Shown piece after piece: positions 26,024 through 32,878 of a stretch of 64,000 bases of DNA (positions within the stretch are counted from its first letter, which is position 1; each line of letters starts with the position of its first letter). Under the pieces are notes generated by a model, which was not told the DNA's origin, did no database searches, and saw only the letters and a list, made by a program, of their open reading frames with translations. Position numbers and translations under genes: made by a program. The DNA is taken from NCBI GenBank assembly GCA_027660625.1, contig JAQDNC010000007.1, positions 5,351-69,350 of the forward strand. The letters are read 5' to 3'. This DNA is from Coriobacteriaceae bacterium AM100-PB1-1D-6A. GTDB taxonomy: Bacteria; Actinomycetota; Coriobacteriia; Coriobacteriales; Coriobacteriaceae.

Positions 26024-27400
26024 CTACTCCTCCACGGCCTGCGTGCCGGCGGCACGAGCCAAATCATCGATTGCAAGGGTATGGGCACTCAGGGCGCGAT
26101 GGCGTCCATCGAGCGCGGGCTCGCCCGCCTGCTCCACGGCCAGCGACTCGCCGGTGCGCATGTACCACGCGGCGCGACGACCCCAGACCAGCGCCTCGAG
26201 CAGACTATTTGATGCAAGGCGATTCTTGCCGTGAACGCCGTTGCAAGCCGTCTCGCCCGCGGCGTAGAGCTCGGGCATCGAAGTGCGGCCGTCCTTATCG
26301 ACCCATACGCCGCCCATAAAGTAGTGCTGCGTGGGCGTAACGGGGATGGGCTCGTCCAAGATGTCGCGGCCGTCCTCAAGGCAGCGCGCGCGAATGTTGG
26401 CAAAGTGCCCAGTCACCACGTCGCGCTCGACGGGGGCAAAGCTCAGCCACTCGTGCTCGGTGCCGTCCTGCTTCATCTGCTCGCGGATGGCGGCAGCGAC
26501 AACGTCGCGCGGCTGCAACTCGTCGGTAAAACGCTCGCCGGCGGCATTGAGCAGAATCGCGCCCTCACCGCGGCAGCTCTCGCTGATCAGGAACGTACGG
26601 CCTGGCTGCGGCGAGAACAGGCCCGTGGGATGGATCTGCACGTAGTCCAGGTGCTCCATCTTAATGCCGTGCTCCTGCGCGATGTAGCAGGCGTCGCCCG
26701 TGAGCTGCGGGTAGTTGGTCGAATGGTCGTATACGCCACCGATGCCGCCCGTCGCCCACAGCGTATGGCGGGCATGGATCTTAAACGGCTTACCGACATG
26801 CACGCCCTCAGCGGCATTTGCCAGCTCGTCGGCGGGGCGAGCTGAATCGTCCTCGTCCACGGCAACAGCGACGACACCAGTGCACACCGTGGCCCCATCG
26901 CGCTCGGCCGTCAGGATGTCGGTCATGGCAACGTGTTCGAGAATCTGCACGTTGTCCAGCTTGCGGACGGCCTGAAGCAGCTTGGTCGTAATCTCCTTGC
27001 CCGTAATGTCGGCATGGAAGGCAATGCGCGGACGGCTGTGCGCGCCCTCGCGGGTAAAGTCGAGGCCGCCATCGGCCTTGCGCTCAAAATCCACGCCCAT
27101 CGCTAGCAGGTCGTTGATGACCGAGCGGCTCGAGCGAATCATGATGTCGACGCTCTCGCGGCGGTTCTCGTAATGGCCGGCGTGCATGGTGTCCTCAAAG
27201 AAGGCATCGTAGTCCGAGCCCTCGGGCAGCACGCAGATGCCGCCCTGCGCGAGCATCGAATCGCACTCGTCGACCGCGCCCTTGGAGAGCATGATCACGC
27301 GCGTGCTCGTCGGCAGGTTGAGCGCCGCGTACAGGCCCGCTACGCCGCAGCCGGCAATGACGACGTCGCACTCCATATCGGGGTATTGCTTGGTTTCCAC
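26024..27400 (-). CDS. nadB: L-aspartate oxidase
   Basis: A 458-residue FAD flavoprotein that oxidises L-aspartate to iminoaspartate, passed to NadA. The FAD-binding GCGVAGLYAALNL is near the N-terminus; the active-site region EGAHSRPRIAFHADITG and the C-terminal GVHGKNRLASNSLLEALVWG are typical. In anaerobes fumarate is the likely electron acceptor. I place the start at the GTG at 27400, seven bases after GGGAGAGG; an ATG at 27427 with a weaker site is the alternative. Longer in-frame sequence upstream overlaps nadA and is not coding. A third gene, nadC, follows at once. Confidence 0.95.
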   Translation of the reverse strand: METKQYPDMECDVVIAGCGVAGLYAALNLPTSTRVIMLSKGAVDECDSMLAQGGICVLPEGSDYDAFFEDTMHAGHYENRRESVDIMIRSSRSVINDLLAMGVDFERKADGGLDFTREGAHSRPRIAFHADITGKEITTKLLQAVRKLDNVQILEHVAMTDILTAERDGATVCTGVVAVAVDEDDSARPADELANAAEGVHVGKPFKIHARHTLWATGGIGGVYDHSTNYPQLTGDACYIAQEHGIKMEHLDYVQIHPTGLFSPQPGRTFLISESCRGEGAILLNAAGERFTDELQPRDVVAAAIREQMKQDGTEHEWLSFAPVERDVVTGHFANIRARCLEDGRDILDEPIPVTPTQHYFMGGVWVDKDGRTSMPELYAAGETACNGVHGKNRLASNSLLEALVWGRRAAWYMRTGESLAVEQAGEPALDGRHRALSAHTLAIDDLARAAGTQAVEE

Positions 27401-27455
27401 AGGAATCCTCTCCCTTGAATGTGACATAAGAAACCGTCCCTCATGCCACATTGTT

Positions 27456-28481
27456 CTAGCGTGCTGCGTACTCGAGCATGCGGTCGAGCGTAAGTTTGGC
27501 CTGGTCGGCAGCCTCGTCCGACACGCCGATCTGCACCTCGCCCTCACCCGTCTCCAGGCAGCGCACGAGCTTTTCAAGCGTGATGAGATCCATGTTGACG
27601 CAGGTGGGCTGCACCGCGGGGAAGTAGAACTTCTTGCCGGTGCCCTGGCAGCGGCGCTCGAGCTCGTAGAGCACACCGCGGACCGTCACGATAATGAACT
27701 CGCTCGCGTCCGACTCCTCGGCGTACTTGATAATGCCGGCGGTGGAGCCGATGTAGTCGGCCTCGGCCAGGACGTCAGCCTTGCACTCGGGATGCGCCAG
27801 CACGAGCGCGTCGGGGTGGGCCTCCGTCGCGTCGACGATCTGCTCGACGGTGATGATGTGATGGCGCGGGCAGTAGCCGTTGTTGAGGATGACGTGCTTT
27901 TGCGGCACCTGCTCGGCTACGAAACGGCCCAGGTTTTGGTCGGGAATGAACAGGATATGCTGCTGCGGCAGCTCGGACACGATCTTAACGGCGTTGGAGC
28001 TGGTGACGCACACGTCGCTCCAGCTCTTGATCTCGACCGTCGAGTTGACGTAGCAGACCACGGCAAGGTCGTCGCCGTACTCGGCGCGCGCCGCGTCGAC
28101 CGTCTCGCGCTTGACCATGTGAGCCATGGGGCAGTCCGCGCCCGGCTCGGGCAGCAGCACGGTCTTGGTGGGGTTGAGCAGCTTGGCGCTCTCGCCCATA
28201 AACTCCACGCCGCACAGCACGATAGTCTGCTGCGGTAAGCTCTTGGCAAGCTTTGCCAAGTAGAAGCTGTCGCCGACGTAATCGGCAACGGCTTGGACCT
28301 CGGGCGCCACATAGTAGTGCGCCAGAATCACCGCATCACGCTGGGTTTTTAATTGCTGAATGGCCTCGACGAGCTCTGCGGGCACCAGTGCCGCGCGCTC
28401 CGTTGCCGTCGTTGCCGATGCTAGGCCGGCCGCGATATCGCGTGCAAGCTCCGACGCATCCATGTTCGCGCTCTGTGCCAT
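27456..28481 (-). CDS. nadA: Quinolinate synthase A
   Basis: A 341-residue [4Fe-4S] enzyme that condenses iminoaspartate with dihydroxyacetone phosphate to quinolinate. The segments AVILAHYYV, VLCGVEFMGESAK, VYINSTVEIK-like CYVNSTVEIKSWSDVCVTSSNA, HPECKADV and PTCVNMD mark the family and supply the three cluster cysteines. The ATG at 28481 lies five bases after GAGGGG; a TTG one codon earlier is unlikely. First gene of the NAD operon; a perfect palindrome overlaps its promoter. Confidence 0.97.
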   Translation of the reverse strand: MAQSANMDASELARDIAAGLASATTATERAALVPAELVEAIQQLKTQRDAVILAHYYVAPEVQAVADYVGDSFYLAKLAKSLPQQTIVLCGVEFMGESAKLLNPTKTVLLPEPGADCPMAHMVKRETVDAARAEYGDDLAVVCYVNSTVEIKSWSDVCVTSSNAVKIVSELPQQHILFIPDQNLGRFVAEQVPQKHVILNNGYCPRHHIITVEQIVDATEAHPDALVLAHPECKADVLAEADYIGSTAGIIKYAEESDASEFIIVTVRGVLYELERRCQGTGKKFYFPAVQPTCVNMDLITLEKLVRCLETGEGEVQIGVSDEAADQAKLTLDRMLEYAAR

Positions 28482-28522
28482 CAAGGCCCCTCTCTTTTGG
28501 CGAATCTTGGGGCTTTAGTATG

Positions 28523-28566
28523 ACACCTAGGTTTACAGCTGACAAGACAGCTGTAAACCTAGGTGT
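28523..28566. promoter_or_regulatory. 44-bp perfect palindrome over the nadA promoter (putative NiaR operator)
   Basis: Arms ACACCTAGGTTTACAGCT (28523-28540) and AGCTGTAAACCTAGGTGT (28549-28566) are exact complements around an 8-base centre. On the minus strand TTGTCA (-35) and CATACT (-10) are 17 bases apart and sit within or next to it, 42 bases before nadA. The repressor gene niaR is last in the operon, so this is most likely its operator, unusually long and perfect. Confidence 0.75.
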
Positions 28567-28773
28567 AAGGTTGAAATAAAGATTCAATCATGCGGCAGGT
28601 CCATTTTCGAACTGGCAAGCTGAGGATAGCCGAGCTCTCGATAGCGCAGGAGGCATCTTTCGCCACCGCAATACCGCTCGGCGCGAGTTGCGCACCGTGA
28701 GGCACGAACGGGCGCTCCCCCGCGAGTGGTCCGCGCCCAATGTGGCAAAATCGAACTACTAAGGGGGCTCAGA

Positions 28774-29496
28774 ATGCTCAAGATTATTGCCTGCGACGAT
28801 GACGCCGCTTTTCTAGATAGACTGCACCGGATGATCGACCGTTGGTCGATCGAGACGGGCACGGCGGTCGATGTTGCGCTCGTCACGCGCGGCGAGGACC
28901 TGCTGGCGCGCCATGCCGCGTCGCGCGCCGACATCATCCTGCTCGACATGATCATGCCGCTCGTCAACGGCATGGACACCGCACGCGAATTGCGCCAGGC
29001 CGACACCGCCGTGCGCCTGGTGTTCCTCACCTCGTCGCCCGAGTTTGCACTGGAGTCCTACGAGGTCCGCGCCTTCGACTATCTGCTCAAGCCCGTGACT
29101 TACGAACGCCTGGCGCAGTTACTCGACGAACTTTCGAGCATGCGCCCGGCGGCAACCGACGAGCTCGTGATCAAAACGTCCTTTGGCTACCACGCCCTGC
29201 GCCTGTCCGACATCGAATATGCCGAGGCGCGCAACAAGCACGTGGTCTTCCATCTGCGCGACGGACGCGATATCGAGGCACTCGAATCGTTCCGCAGCGT
29301 CGAGGACCGTTTGGCGCAAAATGCCACCTTCTTTAAATGCCACCGTAGCTACCAGGTCAACTTGCGCAACATCGACCACTTCGATCGCACAGACATCGTC
29401 ATGCGCTCGGGCGCGTGCATTCCGCTGTCGCGCAGCAGCAAGCAGGGGTTCCAAGACGCCTACTTTGCGGTGCGCTTTGAGGGCGGGAGGCGCTGA
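28774..29496 (+). CDS. LytTR-family response regulator
   Basis: A 240-residue regulator. The receiver domain (1-120) has the acidic pocket CDDD (7-10) and phospho-acceptor D58 in IILLDMIMP, and the conserved K in YLLKPV. The LytTR DNA-binding domain covers about 138-238 (FGYHALRLSDIEYAEARNKHVVFHL, then FKCHRSYQVNL). AAGGGGG lies six bases before the ATG. Its stop overlaps the start of the kinase gene. This AgrA/ComE/VirR-like architecture often answers peptide or envelope signals. Confidence 0.94.
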   Translation: MLKIIACDDDAAFLDRLHRMIDRWSIETGTAVDVALVTRGEDLLARHAASRADIILLDMIMPLVNGMDTARELRQADTAVRLVFLTSSPEFALESYEVRAFDYLLKPVTYERLAQLLDELSSMRPAATDELVIKTSFGYHALRLSDIEYAEARNKHVVFHLRDGRDIEALESFRSVEDRLAQNATFFKCHRSYQVNLRNIDHFDRTDIVMRSGACIPLSRSSKQGFQDAYFAVRFEGGRR

Positions 29497-30773
29497 TGAT
29501 CTCCTCGGTCGAAATGGTCCTTTGGGCAATCCACCACGCCACGACGCTGCTCTTTGGCGTCTTTGCCTCGGCGGCGCTGTGCGGTATCGAAATCAATCGA
29601 CGCCATGCACTCGAGTTGGTGGGGGTCGGAGCCGCAACCGGCGCTGCCTTTTCGATCGCCAATGTCGTTGGCGGAGAGCTTTTTGCCCGTCAGGTCTATC
29701 CGCTCGTCGTGCACTTGCCGCTTACCGTCTACCTATGCGCGCGCTACCACTTGAGTCCGCTACTCGCGACGTTGGGCGTCACCAGCGCCTATCTGAGCTG
29801 CCAGTTCAGCAATTGGATGGGCATCGCCGCATTTGCCGCAACCGATTCTCAGATCGCGTACTATCTGGCACGCATCGCTACCACGCTCGGCGTCTTTGCC
29901 GTCCTGCTGCATTGGGCCGGCGACATTGGACCCCGCCTGGCGATTAAAAGCCCCACCGAGCTGGGCATCCTTTTAATCCTGCCGCTCGTCTATTACATCT
30001 TTGACTACGCCACCAACGTCTACACCACGCTGTTCCACTCGGGCTCGGTGGTGACAGTTGAGTTTTTGGCATTTGCGCTCTGTGCCTTCTATCTTATGTT
30101 TCTTGCCGTTTACCTGCGCGAATACGAAGAAAAGGAAACCGCCGAGCGAGAGCGTTGGATGCTCGAAACCCGCGACAGCGCCGCCATCAAAGAGCTCGAG
30201 GCTTGGCGTCAATCTGGGCGCGAGCTGTCGATTCTTCGCCACGATATGCGCCACTTCCTACGCGGCCTGGCCACTTTAATTGAGGAGGGCCACACCGACG
30301 AGGCGCTCAACCGCATCGACGAACTCTGCGAAGCCGGCGACCGCACCGCCGTACGCCGCTTCTGCGCCAACGAGACCGTAAACATCGCGCTTTCGTCATT
30401 CAACTCAGATATCAATAGAAACGGCATTACCGCCAACCTGCGCGCCGCCGTACCCGAAACCGTCCACGTAGGTGACGCCGACCTGTTTAGCGTGCTCTCA
30501 AATGCCTTGGAAAACGCTATCACCGCCGCAAGCGCCGCACCCCAAGGAAAGCGATTCGTCGACCTTGACCTGCGACTTGAGGACGGCCAGCTGTTGCTGT
30601 TAGTTTCCAACACGTTTGACCGCGCGCCGCGCATGGTCGACGGCATGCCCGTGACCCGGCATGCGGGCCACGGCTTTGGAACCAAGAGCATCAAACTTGC
30701 CGTGGAGCGCATGAACGGCAACTGCCAGTTCCGCATTAACGGCGATCGGTTTGAGCTGCGCGCTGTGATGTAG
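29496..30773 (+). CDS. GHKL-domain sensor histidine kinase
   Basis: A 425-residue membrane sensor with about six transmembrane helices in the first 210 residues, a short helical linker, a phospho-acceptor region with H249 in LSILRHDMRHFLRG, and a GHKL ATPase domain with the N-box FSVLSNALENAITAA and G-box GHGFGTKSI. This is the AgrC/ComD/BlpH type. It overlaps the LytTR regulator by one base and is its partner. No peptide signal precursor gene is seen next to it, so the ligand is unknown. Confidence 0.93.
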   Translation: MISSVEMVLWAIHHATTLLFGVFASAALCGIEINRRHALELVGVGAATGAAFSIANVVGGELFARQVYPLVVHLPLTVYLCARYHLSPLLATLGVTSAYLSCQFSNWMGIAAFAATDSQIAYYLARIATTLGVFAVLLHWAGDIGPRLAIKSPTELGILLILPLVYYIFDYATNVYTTLFHSGSVVTVEFLAFALCAFYLMFLAVYLREYEEKETAERERWMLETRDSAAIKELEAWRQSGRELSILRHDMRHFLRGLATLIEEGHTDEALNRIDELCEAGDRTAVRRFCANETVNIALSSFNSDINRNGITANLRAAVPETVHVGDADLFSVLSNALENAITAASAAPQGKRFVDLDLRLEDGQLLLLVSNTFDRAPRMVDGMPVTRHAGHGFGTKSIKLAVERMNGNCQFRINGDRFELRAVM

Positions 30774-30837
30774 AAGTACGGCGCCGATCTCGCGGCGCGC
30801 CTCGCCCGCCAGGCAATCGCTCGCCGGTGCCGATCCG

Positions 30838-31413
30838 CTACAGTGGAGCGACCGCCGGGGTCAGCTGCTTGATGTAGGCCCACATACGCTGCTTGGCCGC
30901 TTTGTCGGTCAGCGCCGCCTCAAAGCCATCGAGCGCGAGCACGCGGCGGCCCTGCACATGGGCGACCAGGCCGGGCTTGAGCATGGCGGTGTCGAAGTCA
31001 TCAATCGCCACGAGCATATCGGCGTAGGTTTCGCGCATGACATCGGCCGCACTGTTGTCGAGCAGCAGCACCGCCTCGGGGTCCAGAGCCTCCAGCGCCT
31101 CGCGGAACAGGTCGCACGGCAGAGTCTCGCCCACCGCGACCGCTCCGTCACCCGCGCCGGCGACGCTTGCCAGCACGCAAAAGTCCTCGGGGGCATATCC
31201 GATGGCGCCGAGCGCCTTGCGCAACGCGGCGCCATCCGCGCCGGCAGCCAGCTCGCCGCCCGAGCACTCGGCTTCATCCAAATCGCCTTTGACCAGCACA
31301 ATCGGCGAGCACGCGTTGCCCGCGATACGCACACCGCGACCTGCAAGCGACGCGAGCTCCTGCTCGGCCGCCTGAGCGATGGCTTCTTTTTTCTGGCTTT
31401 GTGACGTGGGCAT
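30838..31413 (-). CDS. Hypothetical protein, possibly a degenerate uracil-DNA-glycosylase-like fold
   Basis: A 191-residue soluble protein of unknown function. The order of elements (a phosphate-loop-like SPIVLVKGDLDEAE, then ALRKALGAIGYAPEDFCVLASVAG, then FREALEALDPEAVLLLDNSAADVM) is reminiscent of family 4/5 uracil-DNA glycosylases, but the catalytic GEAPG-type motif and Fe-S cysteines are not visible, so activity is doubtful. An N-terminal helix (QKKEAIAQAAEQELASL) may mediate contacts. I start it at 31413, three bases after GGAGAG. It is divergent from trxA. Confidence 0.55.
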   Translation of the reverse strand: MPTSQSQKKEAIAQAAEQELASLAGRGVRIAGNACSPIVLVKGDLDEAECSGGELAAGADGAALRKALGAIGYAPEDFCVLASVAGAGDGAVAVGETLPCDLFREALEALDPEAVLLLDNSAADVMRETYADMLVAIDDFDTAMLKPGLVAHVQGRRVLALDGFEAALTDKAAKQRMWAYIKQLTPAVAPL

Positions 31414-31549
31414 GCGCTCTCCAATCGTTTGCGTGCCCACCATTATATAAAAGAGCCGCCCGCGAGTGGTTGCTTTGCGGGCCGCTGGGTATAAGCACGG
31501 TCGTACTGAGTTTTACGCGGCCGAGCCGCGTCGTATTATGGAGGTCACC

Positions 31550-31870
31550 ATGGCTGACATTAAGCAGATTACCCCCGAGAACTTCGATTCCATCGTTAAC
31601 GACAGCCTGCCCGTACTGGTTGATTTTTGGGCCCCGTGGTGCGGCCCCTGCCGCTCGCTCTCGCCCATCGTAGACGAGGTTGCCGACGAGCTGGCCGGCA
31701 AGTTGGCTGTGGCCAAGTGCAACGTCGACGACAACCAGGACCTGGCCATGAAGTTTGGCGTCATGAGCATCCCCACGCTGATCGTCTTTAAGAACGGCGA
31801 GGAGGTCGACCGCTCGGTCGGCGCCTTGCCCAAGGCAAGACTTCAGGCACTGCTGGAGAAACATCTGTAA
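31550..31870 (+). CDS. trxA: Thioredoxin
   Basis: A 106-residue thioredoxin with the redox pair C31/C34 in WCGPC, the cis-proline loop SIPTLIVFKNG and normal length. It reduces protein disulfides in the cytoplasm and is itself reduced by thioredoxin reductase, which is not in this window. The start at 31550 follows GGAGGT by five bases; upstream in-frame codons are ignored. Single gene with a terminator at 31982-32016. Confidence 0.96.
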   Translation: MADIKQITPENFDSIVNDSLPVLVDFWAPWCGPCRSLSPIVDEVADELAGKLAVAKCNVDDNQDLAMKFGVMSIPTLIVFKNGEEVDRSVGALPKARLQALLEKHL

Positions 31871-31981
31871 TACGCTTGTTACCCATCTGCCGTCCATGAG
31901 CGGTTTCGCACCGCTCGCCGGAGTGCCAAACGCAAGGTATGCGACCACGGATAGTATGGTAGATACAAACAGCCCCCAGTG

Positions 31982-32016
31982 AACGGGTGCGGGTCAGACG
32001 GACTCGCACCCGTTTT
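31982..32016 (+). terminator. Terminator after trxA
   Basis: Stem AACGGGTGCG with CGCACCCGTT (with an inner GTC/GAC), followed by TTCTT on the plus strand. Confidence 0.85.
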
Positions 32017-32091
32017 CTTATGCGGCGGCGCTCAAGGCGGGCGTAGTAGAATCTGAACCACCATATCGCCCCGTACAAAAGGAGACTCCCC

Positions 32092-32340
32092 ATGCATGAC
32101 GTCGGAATGAACATGAGCCAGCTTGCCATGAGCGTCAAGCAGGTCGACGACACCATTGAGCTCGCTCACGAGTGGAGCCATCAGCTGCTGCATGCGACCG
32201 AGAACTTTGACATGGAGCGCATTGGCGCCAAGCTCGAGGCCGCCATGGCGGCACTCCACGAGGCGCACGATGCGCTCGAGGGCTACGAGGAGGCCATCGA
32301 GGCCGACCACAACTCCGTCGGCTCTGTGAAACTGGTGTAA
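32092..32340 (+). CDS. Small helical protein upstream of nikR
   Basis: An 82-residue, Met/His/Glu-rich, probably all-helical protein (MNMSQLAMSVKQVDDTIELAHEW, then MERIGAKLEAAMAALHEAHDALEGYEEAIEADHN). AAAGGAG precedes the ATG. Only one base separates its stop from the nikR GTG, so the two are translationally coupled. The six His and four Met might bind nickel, and the four-helix pattern resembles small metal-handling or regulatory partners, but I recognise no family. Confidence 0.75.
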   Translation: MHDVGMNMSQLAMSVKQVDDTIELAHEWSHQLLHATENFDMERIGAKLEAAMAALHEAHDALEGYEEAIEADHNSVGSVKLV

Positions 32341-32341
32341 C

Positions 32342-32836
32342 GTGGCCGAGCACGAGCACGCGCACAATCACGGTGCGGACGACGATGCAAGCTGCCGCTA
32401 CAGCGGCTCCAGCTCCGAGCTGGTCCGCTTTTCGGTCACCGCGCCCGGCGACCTGCTGCGCCGCTTTGACGAGCAGATCGCGCGCCGCGGTGACGTGGCT
32501 AACCGATCCGAGGCCGTACGCGATCTGATTCGCGCCTCGATCGCCAAGGAGCAGATGCGCACGCCCGACGAGCATGTTATCGGGTCGCTCACCATGATCT
32601 ACGACCACCATACCGGCGACCTGACGCGCCGTCTGGACGAAGTGCAGCACGACTACACCGACGAGATCGTATCGACCATGCACGTGCATCTGGATCACCA
32701 CAACTGCTTAGAGATTCTGGCGCTCAAGGGTCGCGGCGAGCGCGTCTACGAACTAGCCGACCGCCTGCTGGGCCTGCGCGGCGTTAAGCACGGTGAGCTC
32801 ACGTGCGCCGCCACCAAGCAGAGCCTGGGGCTGTAG
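32342..32836 (+). CDS. nikR: Nickel-responsive transcriptional regulator NikR
   Basis: A 164-residue ribbon-helix-helix repressor that senses Ni2+. The DNA-binding RHH lies at about 27-70 (ELVRFSVTAPGDLLRRFDEQIAR). The ACT-like nickel domain keeps all four ligands: the His of VQHDY and the HVH and Cys of STMHVHLDHHNCLE. Unlike E. coli NikR it carries about 25 extra N-terminal residues with HEHAHNHG and a Cys, a possible added metal site. GTG start with no good ribosome site of its own, so it relies on coupling to the small gene upstream. hypF follows 42 bases later, consistent with control of hydrogenase maturation by nickel. Confidence 0.92.
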   Translation: MAEHEHAHNHGADDDASCRYSGSSSELVRFSVTAPGDLLRRFDEQIARRGDVANRSEAVRDLIRASIAKEQMRTPDEHVIGSLTMIYDHHTGDLTRRLDEVQHDYTDEIVSTMHVHLDHHNCLEILALKGRGERVYELADRLLGLRGVKHGELTCAATKQSLGL

Positions 32837-32878
32837 CGCACCTGTCCCTATTTGGTCGGTTTTGATGAGGGGTGTCGC

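Noticed and set aside
28584..29030. 148-codon minus-strand frame over the LytTR regulator start
   Set aside because: Ser/Arg-rich shadow frame opposite a clear response regulator.
31871..32091. NikR operator GTATGA-N16-TCATAC upstream of the nikR/hyp genes
   Set aside because: I looked for both half sites and did not find a correctly spaced pair.
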